Source: W0P28-013 sp963638355 (GTDB lineage Bacteria; Bacteroidota; Bacteroidia; Bacteroidales; Paludibacteraceae). From it: a stretch of DNA of 7,713 nucleotides. Below, piece after piece: positions 1 to 4,995 of this stretch. The notes beneath the pieces were generated by a model. That model had not been told where the DNA came from. It saw only the letters and a list, made by a program, of their open reading frames with translations, and searched no databases. The position numbers and the translations under genes were made by a program. Position 1 is the first letter of the stretch; each line of letters opens with the position of its first letter. The DNA is taken from NCBI GenBank assembly GCA_963638355.1, contig CAVHRT010000081.1:1-7713 (forward strand), read 5' to 3'.

Positions 1-617
1 ATATATAAATAGGGTGTAGTGCGTTCCACTTCCCTATTGCGCAGGGCGATGTAGTTTTTCAGTTTTTCGCGCAAATCTTCGCCGAAAGGCACAATGCGTT
101 CTTTGCGTCGTTTTCCGAAAATTCGTATGGTATTTCGGTCAAAATCGATATCGGAATCTTTCAGCGAAATGAGTTCTGCAAGGCGCATTCCCGTTTGGTA
201 AAAAGTCTCGATGATGGTCTCGTTGCGACACGCCTCAAAGGTAGTAACATTTTCCGACATATCCAAAAGATTGTCCAAATCTTTTTCAGAAAAAAATGTC
301 GGAATTTTTTTGGGCGTTTTAGCAGCCACAATTCGCGCCGTGGGATCGACTTCGATGGCGTTTTGCCGTAGCAGAAATTTGTAGAACGAGCGCAGCGTGC
401 TAAGCCTGCGATTGATGGTGGTTGCTTTGCATTTGGCATCGCGCATGGTCATGAGCCAGAGCCGAATATGCTCGGTGGTGGCGTGCGCAATGTCGTCGGT
501 CAAGCTGCGTTCTGTCACAAATTGCGTGAACTGTTCGAGGTCTTTACGATACGACAAAACAGTACAAGAAGAGTAATTCTTCTCATACTGAATGTATTGC
601 AGGAATTTTTCCGTCAT
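1..617 (-). CDS. xerC: Tyrosine recombinase, XerC/XerD family (partial, C-terminus beyond left edge)
   Basis: Site-specific tyrosine recombinase, probably resolving chromosome dimers at dif in the cytoplasm. Only the first 205 codons are present; the frame is open to base 1. Residues 1-95 look like the N-terminal SAM-like core-binding domain, starting MTEKFLQYIQYEKNYS with the motif TTINRRLSTLRSFYKFL near 67-83. The catalytic domain starts near 107. The first catalytic Arg is R145 in TGMRLAEL, and the beta-hairpin Lys is K172 in GKRRKERIVPFGE; spacing matches XerD. The HxxR, second His and Tyr would lie outside the window. The ATG at 615-617 is preceded by AAAGGAG about 10 nt upstream and by an in-frame stop with no other start between. 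It follows rpsU by 64 bp on the same strand, so it is probably co-transcribed. Family assignment is secure; XerC versus XerD or another Xer-type integrase is inferred from the rpsU linkage, which I recall as common in Bacteroidales. Confidence 0.9.
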   Translation of the reverse strand, partial: MTEKFLQYIQYEKNYSSCTVLSYRKDLEQFTQFVTERSLTDDIAHATTEHIRLWLMTMRDAKCKATTINRRLSTLRSFYKFLLRQNAIEVDPTARIVAAKTPKKIPTFFSEKDLDNLLDMSENVTTFEACRNETIIETFYQTGMRLAELISLKDSDIDFDRNTIRIFGKRRKERIVPFGEDLREKLKNYIALRNREVERTTPYLY

Positions 618-622
618 GCCGA

Positions 623-632
623 TGTTGCTCCT
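623..632 (-). promoter_or_regulatory. Shine-Dalgarno-like site upstream of xerC
   Basis: On the minus strand the sequence AAAAGGAG precedes the xerC ATG with about 10 nt between the last G and the A of the start codon. It is the only clear Shine-Dalgarno match in front of any gene in this window. The spacing is slightly long. Bacteroidota ribosomes mostly do not use this pairing because their anti-SD is sequestered with help from bS21, the product of the gene just upstream. Confidence 0.5.
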
Positions 633-658
633 TTTAGTTTTTTAGAACGTTTGGGCAA

Positions 659-675
659 CAACGCATCGGGCGTTG
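659..675 (-). other. Small hairpin between rpsU and xerC
   Basis: CAACGC and GCGTTG form a perfect 6-bp stem around a 5-nt loop in the 64-bp rpsU-xerC gap. No U-tract follows on the minus strand, so it is not a convincing terminator. It could stabilise or separate the two cistrons, or it may be chance. Confidence 0.3.
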
Positions 676-681
676 GAGCGA

Positions 682-873
682 TTACTCTTCGGCCTGCTGC
701 AGGTGTTGCACGTAGATGGCGTGCATCTTCTCTTCGCGCTTTACAACCGAAGGTTTCTCGAATTGTTGACGGCGGCGAAGTTCTTTGACGACACCCGTCT
801 TTTCAAATTTGCGTTTGAATTTTTTCAGGGCGCGTTCGATGTTGTCGCCTTCTTTTACTGGTACAATAATCAT
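682..873 (-). CDS. rpsU: 30S ribosomal protein bS21
   Basis: Small-subunit ribosomal protein bS21, complete at 63 residues, the normal length. It begins MIIVPVKEGDNIERALKKFKRKFEKTG, followed by a very basic stretch (VVKELRRRQQFEKPSVVKREEK, residues 28-49), as in the family. In Bacteroidota, bS21 helps hold the 16S rRNA 3' tail so that the anti-Shine-Dalgarno is not available; this is known for the phylum, not seen here. The ATG at 871-873 is the family start. Its leader is A/T-rich and has no Shine-Dalgarno. A near-consensus Bacteroidota promoter lies about 50-80 bp upstream. xerC follows after 64 bp and is probably on the same transcript. rpiB ends 94 bp upstream, and no terminator is obvious between them, so some read-through from thiL-rpiB is possible. 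Confidence 0.96.
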   Translation of the reverse strand: MIIVPVKEGDNIERALKKFKRKFEKTGVVKELRRRQQFEKPSVVKREEKMHAIYVQHLQQAEE

Positions 874-921
874 TGTAGAACTGTTATTTTTTAAGTTTTA
901 GAATTTGCTTTTTTCGGACTG

Positions 922-953
922 CAAAGGTAGTGCTTTTTTTTGCAGTGAACAAA
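922..953 (-). promoter_or_regulatory. Bacteroidota-type promoter for rpsU-xerC
   Basis: On the minus strand the -33 element TTTG (950-953) is separated by exactly 20 bp from the -7 element TACCTTTG (922-929), a full match to TTTG-N19-21-TAnnTTTG. Transcription would start near 914, giving a leader of about 40 nt that is A-rich and lacks a Shine-Dalgarno. The -7 element lies in an inverted repeat, CTGCAAA (919-925) and TTTGCAG (939-945). Confidence 0.75.
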
Positions 954-967
954 TTTTTCAGAAAAAA

Positions 968-1441
968 TTATTCGTTTGTCTCCTCATTTTCGACTGGCAC
1001 GGGGATTTTGGCGATTCTGCGCTCGTGACGTCCGCCTTCGAAATCGGTTTTGAAGAAGACATCGACCAGTTTCAGAGCCAAATCTTCGGGGATAAAACGC
1101 GCGGGCAGAGCCAATATGTTGGCATTGTTGTGCTGACGGGCGAGCGCAGCCAACTCTTCGTTCCAGCAGAGTGCCGAGCGAATGCCTTGGTGCTTGTTCA
1201 CGGTCATGTTGATGCCGTTTCCGCTGCCACAGATGGCAATTCCGAAGTCGCATGCGCCATTTTCTACGGCTTTGGCCAGCGGATGAGCATAGTCGGCATA
1301 GTCGCAACTTTCGGTGCTATGCGTGCCAAAATCGTAGACGCTAGCGTTTTTCGACTCGAGCATCTCTTTCACTTTTTGCTTCAGTTCGAAGCCTGCATGG
1401 TCCGATGCAATGCCGATGCAGAGTTGATGTAGTGGTTTCAT
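968..1441 (-). CDS. rpiB: Ribose-5-phosphate isomerase B
   Basis: Interconverts ribose 5-phosphate and ribulose 5-phosphate in the non-oxidative pentose phosphate pathway; cytoplasmic. The 157 residues match the usual RpiB/LacAB length of about 145-160. Visible motifs are IASDHAGFELK (11-21, substrate phosphate and ring-opening region), CGSGNGINM (71-79) with the likely catalytic Cys71, NKHQGIRSALCW (82-93), RQHNNANILALPAR (102-115) with His104 in the conserved His position, and FEGGRHERRI (134-143). The start at 1439-1441 places SDHAG near residue 13, as is normal. It lies 82 bp downstream of thiL on the same strand, with a heptad-repeat array between them and no clear promoter of its own, so co-transcription is likely. 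In several Bacteroidales rpiB sits beside transketolase; no such gene is present here. The D-ribose/allose or galactose-6-phosphate isomerase subfamilies are less likely alternatives. Confidence 0.94.
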   Translation of the reverse strand: MKPLHQLCIGIASDHAGFELKQKVKEMLESKNASVYDFGTHSTESCDYADYAHPLAKAVENGACDFGIAICGSGNGINMTVNKHQGIRSALCWNEELAALARQHNNANILALPARFIPEDLALKLVDVFFKTDFEGGRHERRIAKIPVPVENEETNE

Positions 1442-1450
1442 ATCAAAAAT

Positions 1451-1478
1451 TTCAGATTTCAGAATTCAGAATTCATGT
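1451..1478. repeat. Tandem heptad array, TTCAGAA family
   Basis: Three consecutive 7-bp units, TTCAGAT, TTCAGAA and TTCAGAA, with a fourth degenerate unit TTCATGT, lie in the rpiB-thiL gap. Rotated, the unit is AATTCAG. It runs into a 15-bp palindrome (1473-1487, tcatgt-ttt-acatga). The first array in the window of the AAYTNNN type. Confidence 0.6.
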
Positions 1479-1499
1479 TTTACATGATTTTTGTGCGCA

Positions 1500-1527
1500 T
1501 TCTTAATTCTTAATTCATAATTCTTAT
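1500..1527. repeat. Tandem heptad array, TTCTTAA family, overlapping the thiL stop
   Basis: Four units in strict 7-bp phase: TTCTTAA, TTCTTAA, TTCATAA, TTCTTAT. Rotated, the unit is AATTCTT. The thiL stop codon (minus-strand TAA at 1524-1526) is part of the last unit, so the array begins exactly where thiL ends. Confidence 0.65.
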
Positions 1528-2555
1528 TTCTCAAAGGCGTTCCAACCGCGAGCAACGATTTTGATTTCTTGTCCATCGCGGGTTACGAGTGCGCAACCTT
1601 CGGCTTGGGCGCAGGTGTGTCCGATAACGTGTACATTGTCGAGTTCCTTCATGCGATCGTGCAGTTCGAGCGGCACAGTAAAGAGCAGTTCGTAATCCTC
1701 GCCGCCGTTTATCGCCACGGTGGTCAGGTTCAGATTCATCTCTTCGGCCATAGTGGCAGTTACATAGTCGATTGGCAGGCGATCCTCGAAAATGCGGCAG
1801 CCCACGCCACTCTGTGTGCAGATATGCAGCAATTCCGACGAAAGTCCATCGGAAACGTCCATCATTGCGGTCGGAACGATTTTTTCTTTGGCGAGCATTT
1901 CCACAATGTCGCGGCGCGCTTCGGGCTTCAGTTGGCGCTCGATGATATACTCTTTTCCAGCAAAATCGGGTTGGAAGCCCTCCTCCACTTTTTTATCCTC
2001 GAACACACGTTTTTCGCGCTCAAGCAGTTGCAGTCCCATGTAGGCTGCGCCCAAATCGCCCGTCACGCAGATGAGTTGGTTGTTTTTTGCGCCGTTGCGG
2101 TAGACCACTTTGTCGGCATCGACCTCGCCCAAACAGGTGATGCTAATGGTGAGACCCGTGAGCGACGACGAAGTATCGCCACCGACAAGATCGACACCAT
2201 ATTGTTCGCACGCAAGACGAATGCCAGCGTAGAGTTCGTCGATTTGTTCCAAGCCAAAACGACCCGAAACTCCTAGAGCCACAAGCAGTTGCGTTGGGCG
2301 ACCATTCATGGCGCAAATATCAGAAAAATTGACCATTGCCGCCTTGTAGCCGAGGTGTTTCAGCGGCGTGTAGGTGAGGTCGAAATGAATGCCCTCGAGC
2401 AGAATGTCGGTGGTGGCAAGCGCGCGTTTTTTGCCAAAATCGAGTACTGCGGCATCGTCGCCAACGCCCCGAGCCGACGATTTGTTAGTCAGTTCGATGC
2501 CCTCGGTGAGGTGTTTTATCAGTCCAAATTCGCCAAGCGAGTCAATTGTTTCCAT
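1524..2555 (-). CDS. thiL: Thiamine-monophosphate kinase
   Basis: Phosphorylates thiamine monophosphate with ATP to give thiamine diphosphate, the last step of cofactor synthesis; cytoplasmic, PurM/SelD-like fold. At 343 residues it has the usual family length. Motifs in order: GVGDDAAVL (30-38, Mg/ATP binding), TTDILLEGIHFD (48-59), NFSDICAMNG (76-85), GGDTSSS (125-131), VTGDLGAA (164-171), MMDVSDGLSSEL (231-242) and INGGEDYELLFT (282-293). I chose the ATG at 2553-2555 (METIDSLGEFG) because it matches the ThiL N-terminus and sits downstream of a promoter; the frame stays open to an ATG at 2744, but that extension is composed of leader sequence, crosses the promoter and overlaps ctpA. No other thiamine gene is nearby. 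rpiB follows after 82 bp. The stop codon is embedded in a heptad-repeat array. Confidence 0.94.
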   Translation of the reverse strand: METIDSLGEFGLIKHLTEGIELTNKSSARGVGDDAAVLDFGKKRALATTDILLEGIHFDLTYTPLKHLGYKAAMVNFSDICAMNGRPTQLLVALGVSGRFGLEQIDELYAGIRLACEQYGVDLVGGDTSSSLTGLTISITCLGEVDADKVVYRNGAKNNQLICVTGDLGAAYMGLQLLEREKRVFEDKKVEEGFQPDFAGKEYIIERQLKPEARRDIVEMLAKEKIVPTAMMDVSDGLSSELLHICTQSGVGCRIFEDRLPIDYVTATMAEEMNLNLTTVAINGGEDYELLFTVPLELHDRMKELDNVHVIGHTCAQAEGCALVTRDGQEIKIVARGWNAFEK

Positions 2556-2586
2556 CGAAAAATGTAAAATTTCAAAAATTGAACCG

Positions 2587-2619
2587 CAAAGATAGCAATT
2601 TTTGGCGAAATTGGCGCAA
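2587..2619 (-). promoter_or_regulatory. Bacteroidota-type promoter for thiL(-rpiB)
   Basis: The minus strand has a perfect -7 element TATCTTTG (2587-2594). TTG (2617-2619), 22 bp upstream, is a partial -33 element at slightly long spacing. Transcription would start near 2580, giving a leader of about 25 nt without a Shine-Dalgarno. The -33 region sits in ATTGGCGCAAT (2610-2620), which is palindromic (ATTG-gcg-CAAT). Confidence 0.6.
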
Positions 2620-2621
2620 TT

Positions 2622-2655
2622 TTTGCCGCAGATTGGCGAAAAATGAGTAATTTTG
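2622..2655 (+). promoter_or_regulatory. Probable promoter for ctpA
   Basis: TTTG (2622-2625) is followed after 22 bp by TAATTTTG (2648-2655), a full match to TAnnTTTG with spacing one base longer than usual. Transcription would begin near 2662, so the leader of about 50 nt would contain the GC-rich palindrome at 2673-2692. It adjoins the oppositely directed thiL promoter end to end. Confidence 0.45.
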
Positions 2656-2672
2656 AAGTCAAAAACAAGCAA

Positions 2673-2692
2673 GGACGTGGCATGCCGCGTCC
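2673..2692. repeat. GC-rich palindrome in the ctpA leader
   Basis: GGACGTGGCA followed immediately by TGCCGCGTCC is a 20-bp palindrome with a single T/G mismatch, which is a wobble pair in RNA. It stands out in an A/T-rich gap and is followed by CTAC, so the right arm reads GTAGGGACG on the other strand, while the left arm lacks the matching extension. This resembles one end of the interspersed GTAGGGACG-type palindromes found in many bacterial genomes; that link is from memory. It lies 18 bp before the ctpA start and could fold in the mRNA. Confidence 0.5.
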
Positions 2693-2710
2693 CTACAAAC
2701 CCTTTACAAA

Positions 2711-4273
2711 ATGACAAAAAAATTTCTGACTTGCGCCGCGGCACTTTTGTCGGTGCTGAACGCTGCGGCTAACGACGATTTTCCGATGTTGCAGATGCGC
2801 AAAATGAACCAATCGCTCTACATCATCAACGAACTTTATGTGGACACAGTGAAAGCCAACGAACTGGTTGAGACGGCCATCGAGAGCATTTTGGAGTCGC
2901 TCGATCCGCATTCGGCCTATATTCCCGCCAAAGAGGTGGAGAAGATGAACGCGCAAATCGACGGCAGTTTCGATGGCATCGGCATTCAGTTTCAGATATT
3001 GGAGGACACGCTCTATGTGATTCAGACCATCTCGGGCTGTCCCGCCGACAAAGTTGGCATGCTGCCTGGCGACAGAATTTTGGAGGTCGATGGGCGCAAT
3101 ATTGCAGGCAACAAGACGCCGCAATCGGACATCATGTCGCTCATTCGTGGCAAAGCGGGCAGCATGGTTCGCATCACAGTGAAACGCGCTGGCGTGCGCG
3201 AAAACATCGAGTTTGATGTGAAGCGCGGCAAAATTCCAGTCCATTCGCTCGACGCGGCCTACATGATTGCGCCAAACATCGGTTATGTGAAACTGAACAG
3301 TTTTTCGGCCACCACCGCCAGCGAATTTTCCGAAGCGATGAAAAAACTAACTGCGCAAGGCATGACGCGCCTGATGCTCGATTTGCAGGGCAACGGCGGT
3401 GGGCTGATGAGTGCGGCAATTGATTTGGCCGACGAATTTCTGGAAAATGGTCAGATGGTGGTCTACACCAAAGGGCGCAATTATCCGCAAAGCACGGCCT
3501 ACGCCACCAGTCGCGGCAACTACGAAGACCTAGATGTGGTGGTGCTTGTCGACGAATATTCCGCTTCGGCGAGCGAAATTGTGGCAGGTGCGCTGCAGGA
3601 TTGGGATCGCGCGACCATTGTCGGGCGTCGCACTTTTGGCAAAGGTTTGGTGCAGACGCCCGTGAAACTGATCGATGGCGCACAGATGCGACTGACCGTG
3701 GCGCGATACTACACGCCGAGCGGTCGCAACATTCAAAAGCCTTACAACGACGGCATCGAGGCGTATCACAAAGAACTTGAAAAACGCTACGAACATGGCG
3801 AATTTCTGGAAAAAGACAGCATCAATTTTCCCGATTCGCTGCAGTACAAAACGCTTCGCAAAGGGCGCACGGTGTACGGCGGAGGCGGCATCATGCCCGA
3901 CATTTTTGTGCCGATCGACACCACGCGCTCCACGGCCTATTACCGCAACATTGTGGCAAAAGGCGCGATGAACAAGACCGTGCTGGAATTTATTGAGCAA
4001 AATCGCACCTCGCTGCTGAAAAAGTACAAAACATTCGACGAATTCAACAAAAATTTTGAAGTCGATGAAGCACTTTTAGCGCAACTGATTGCCAATGGCG
4101 AGCGTGCCGAAGTGAAGTTTAACCAAGAACAATTCGACGAGTCGAAAGCGTGGATCTGCCTGATAATGAAGGCGTTGATAGTGCGCGATCTCTACGACGA
4201 TGGCGACTATTATCGCATTGTGAACCAAGAAAACAAGATTGTGCAGAAGGCGCTGGAGATTGTTTCTGATTAG
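2711..4273 (+). CDS. ctpA: C-terminal processing protease, S41 family, exported
   Basis: Serine protease of the CtpA/Prc family (S41A), expected in the periplasm, where such enzymes trim or degrade exported and envelope proteins. The 520 residues comprise a signal peptide (KK at 3-4, hydrophobic 5-20, likely cleavage after Ala20 in NAAA-ND), a helical N-domain with LESLDPHSAYIP (61-72), a PDZ domain at about 82-172 with the ligand loop DGIGIQF (88-94) and PGDRILEVDG (119-128), and the protease core with LDLQGNGGG (224-231). The catalytic Ser is Ser286 in DEYSASASEI, the Lys is Lys311 and the Gln is Gln315 in FGKGLVQ; the 25-residue Ser-Lys spacing matches Prc and CtpB. A C-terminal helical extension follows from about 410. 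Cys8 is not in a lipobox, so it is not a lipoprotein. Transcribed divergently from thiL; the kinase gene follows after 121 bp. The substrate cannot be predicted from context. Confidence 0.94.
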   Translation: MTKKFLTCAAALLSVLNAAANDDFPMLQMRKMNQSLYIINELYVDTVKANELVETAIESILESLDPHSAYIPAKEVEKMNAQIDGSFDGIGIQFQILEDTLYVIQTISGCPADKVGMLPGDRILEVDGRNIAGNKTPQSDIMSLIRGKAGSMVRITVKRAGVRENIEFDVKRGKIPVHSLDAAYMIAPNIGYVKLNSFSATTASEFSEAMKKLTAQGMTRLMLDLQGNGGGLMSAAIDLADEFLENGQMVVYTKGRNYPQSTAYATSRGNYEDLDVVVLVDEYSASASEIVAGALQDWDRATIVGRRTFGKGLVQTPVKLIDGAQMRLTVARYYTPSGRNIQKPYNDGIEAYHKELEKRYEHGEFLEKDSINFPDSLQYKTLRKGRTVYGGGGIMPDIFVPIDTTRSTAYYRNIVAKGAMNKTVLEFIEQNRTSLLKKYKTFDEFNKNFEVDEALLAQLIANGERAEVKFNQEQFDESKAWICLIMKALIVRDLYDDGDYYRIVNQENKIVQKALEIVSD

Positions 4274-4283
4274 AAAATTGCCC

Positions 4284-4310
4284 ATTTGAAGATTTGAAAA
4301 TTTGAAGATT
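4284..4310. repeat. Tandem octad array, ATTTGAAR
   Basis: Three 8-bp units, ATTTGAAG, ATTTGAAA and ATTTGAAG, plus a partial ATT begin 10 bp after the ctpA stop. An equivalent three-unit array occurs at 6423-6449 upstream of another heptad array. Confidence 0.6.
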
Positions 4311-4338
4311 AGGGCGGTGAGCCTGTCGAACCGCCTAA
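4309..4338. repeat. GC-rich inverted repeat between ctpA and the kinase gene
   Basis: TTAGGGCGGT and ACCGCCTAA pair with one bulged G around an 11-nt loop. The core reads GGTGAGCCTGTCGAACC, a sequence resembling short interspersed palindromes seen in many bacterial genomes (from memory). There is no T-run after it, so it is not a good intrinsic terminator for ctpA. It lies exactly between an octad and a heptad array. Confidence 0.5.
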
Positions 4339-4355
4339 TTATCAATTATCAATTG
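4337..4355. repeat. Tandem heptad array, AATTATC family
   Basis: Two perfect AATTATC units and a partial AATTG start inside the right arm of the adjacent inverted repeat. The same unit, four copies, occurs at 6460-6487. Confidence 0.55.
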
Positions 4356-4358
4356 AAA

Positions 4359-4390
4359 AACTCCTAACTCCTAATTCCTAACTCCTAATT
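4359..4390. repeat. Tandem heptad array, AACTCCT family, abutting the kinase gene
   Basis: Four units in phase (AACTCCT, AACTCCT, AATTCCT, AACTCCT) plus AATT end 4 bp before the ATG of the kinase gene. The array therefore fills the region where translation signals would be expected; there is no Shine-Dalgarno on the sense strand. Confidence 0.65.
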
Positions 4391-4394
4391 GAAA

Positions 4395-4916
4395 ATGACC
4401 ATCGCAATCATCGGACCTGAATCGACTGGCAAAACCACTCTGTGTGAGGCACTTAGCGAGCATTTTGGCTGCGAGTGGATTGCGGAGTATGCGCGCGGTT
4501 ATGTGGAGCAACTCGGTCGCCCCTACACCTACGCCGATGTGGAACAAATTGCGCAAAAACAAGTGGAGCAACTGCATGATTATCAGCAAGATAGCAAAGA
4601 AAAATTGCTCCTACTCGACACCGATCTGATTATCACAAAAGTGTGGTTTGCGCATGTCTACGGTCGCATGCCCGAGTGGATCGACAGCGCCATTGCGGAG
4701 CAAAAAATCGACTTTTATCTGCTTCTGCAGCCCGACATTGCGTGGGAATACGACCCTGTGCGCGAAAATGGCGACAAGCGCGAGTTTTTTTACGATTGGT
4801 ACAAGCGCGAAATTGAGCAAACTGGCATTCCATTTGCCGAGATTGGCGGACTTGGCTCGCAGCGCACACAAAATGCGATTGAGGCGATTGAAAAATTCAG
4901 CAAAAAATTTCGCTGA
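4395..4916 (+). CDS. NadR-type P-loop kinase (predicted ribosylnicotinamide kinase)
   Basis: A 173-residue AAA_28/NadR-like ATPase, predicted to phosphorylate ribosylnicotinamide to NMN for NAD salvage in the cytoplasm. It begins MTIAIIGPESTGKTTL with Walker A at 7-15 (GPESTGKTT). Other family marks are AEYARGYVE (30-38), LLLLDTDLIITKVW (71-84, with DTD at the Walker B position), LLLQPDIAWEYDPVREN (109-125) and the C-terminal EFFYDWYKREI (130-140). It is the stand-alone kinase domain, without the adenylyltransferase or DNA-binding domains of enterobacterial NadR. The ATG at 4395 places the P-loop at the usual position; a TTG two codons upstream (4389) lies in a repeat and is less likely. The usual partner, a PnuC nicotinamide riboside transporter, is not in the window. 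It is probably transcribed from ctpA, as no promoter is seen in the 121-bp gap. Family is confident; substrate is inferred. Confidence 0.82.
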   Translation: MTIAIIGPESTGKTTLCEALSEHFGCEWIAEYARGYVEQLGRPYTYADVEQIAQKQVEQLHDYQQDSKEKLLLLDTDLIITKVWFAHVYGRMPEWIDSAIAEQKIDFYLLLQPDIAWEYDPVRENGDKREFFYDWYKREIEQTGIPFAEIGGLGSQRTQNAIEAIEKFSKKFR

Positions 4917-4920
4917 AAAA

Positions 4921-4952
4921 TTTGTTTTCCAAAAAATAAAACGCTAAAATTG
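4921..4952 (+). promoter_or_regulatory. Bacteroidota-type promoter for gdhA
   Basis: The -33 element TTTG (4921-4924) is followed after exactly 20 bp by TAAAATTG (4945-4952), one mismatch from TAnnTTTG. Transcription would start near 4959, giving an A-rich leader of about 37 nt with no Shine-Dalgarno before the gdhA ATG at 4996. Confidence 0.6.
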
Positions 4953-4995
4953 CAGAGCGAAAAAATTGAACTTCAACCTTAAATAAAATACGACT

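Noticed and set aside
161..439. 92-codon minus-strand frame within xerC
   Set aside because: It is out of frame with the recombinase, whose continuous frame from 617 to the left edge contains conserved motifs.
1..617. Integrase of a mobile element
   Set aside because: No attachment repeats, tRNA or cargo genes are visible, and linkage to rpsU is expected of a chromosomal Xer recombinase; the truncated C-terminus prevents a final decision.
1473..1487. 15-bp palindrome tcatgt-ttt-acatga as terminator or operator
   Set aside because: Stem is only 6 A/T-rich pairs, and the T-run that follows is in the wrong direction for thiL-rpiB; it may just be part of degenerate repeats.
1451..1527. CRISPR array
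   Set aside because: The repeats are 7-bp tandem units with no spacers and no cas genes nearby.
2734..2734. CtpA as a lipoprotein through Cys8
   Set aside because: The residues before Cys8 (KFLT) do not form a lipobox, the Cys is too close to the N-terminus, and a signal peptidase I site (A18-x-A20) is present.
2556..2744. N-terminal extension of ThiL to an ATG at 2744
   Set aside because: The 63 extra residues are translated intergenic DNA, cover the thiL promoter, overlap ctpA and do not belong to the ThiL family; METIDSLGEFG at 2555 is the normal start.
4389..4394. TTG start for the NadR-type kinase
   Set aside because: It lies in a repeat array and adds only two residues; the ATG at 4395 gives the expected N-terminus just before the P-loop.
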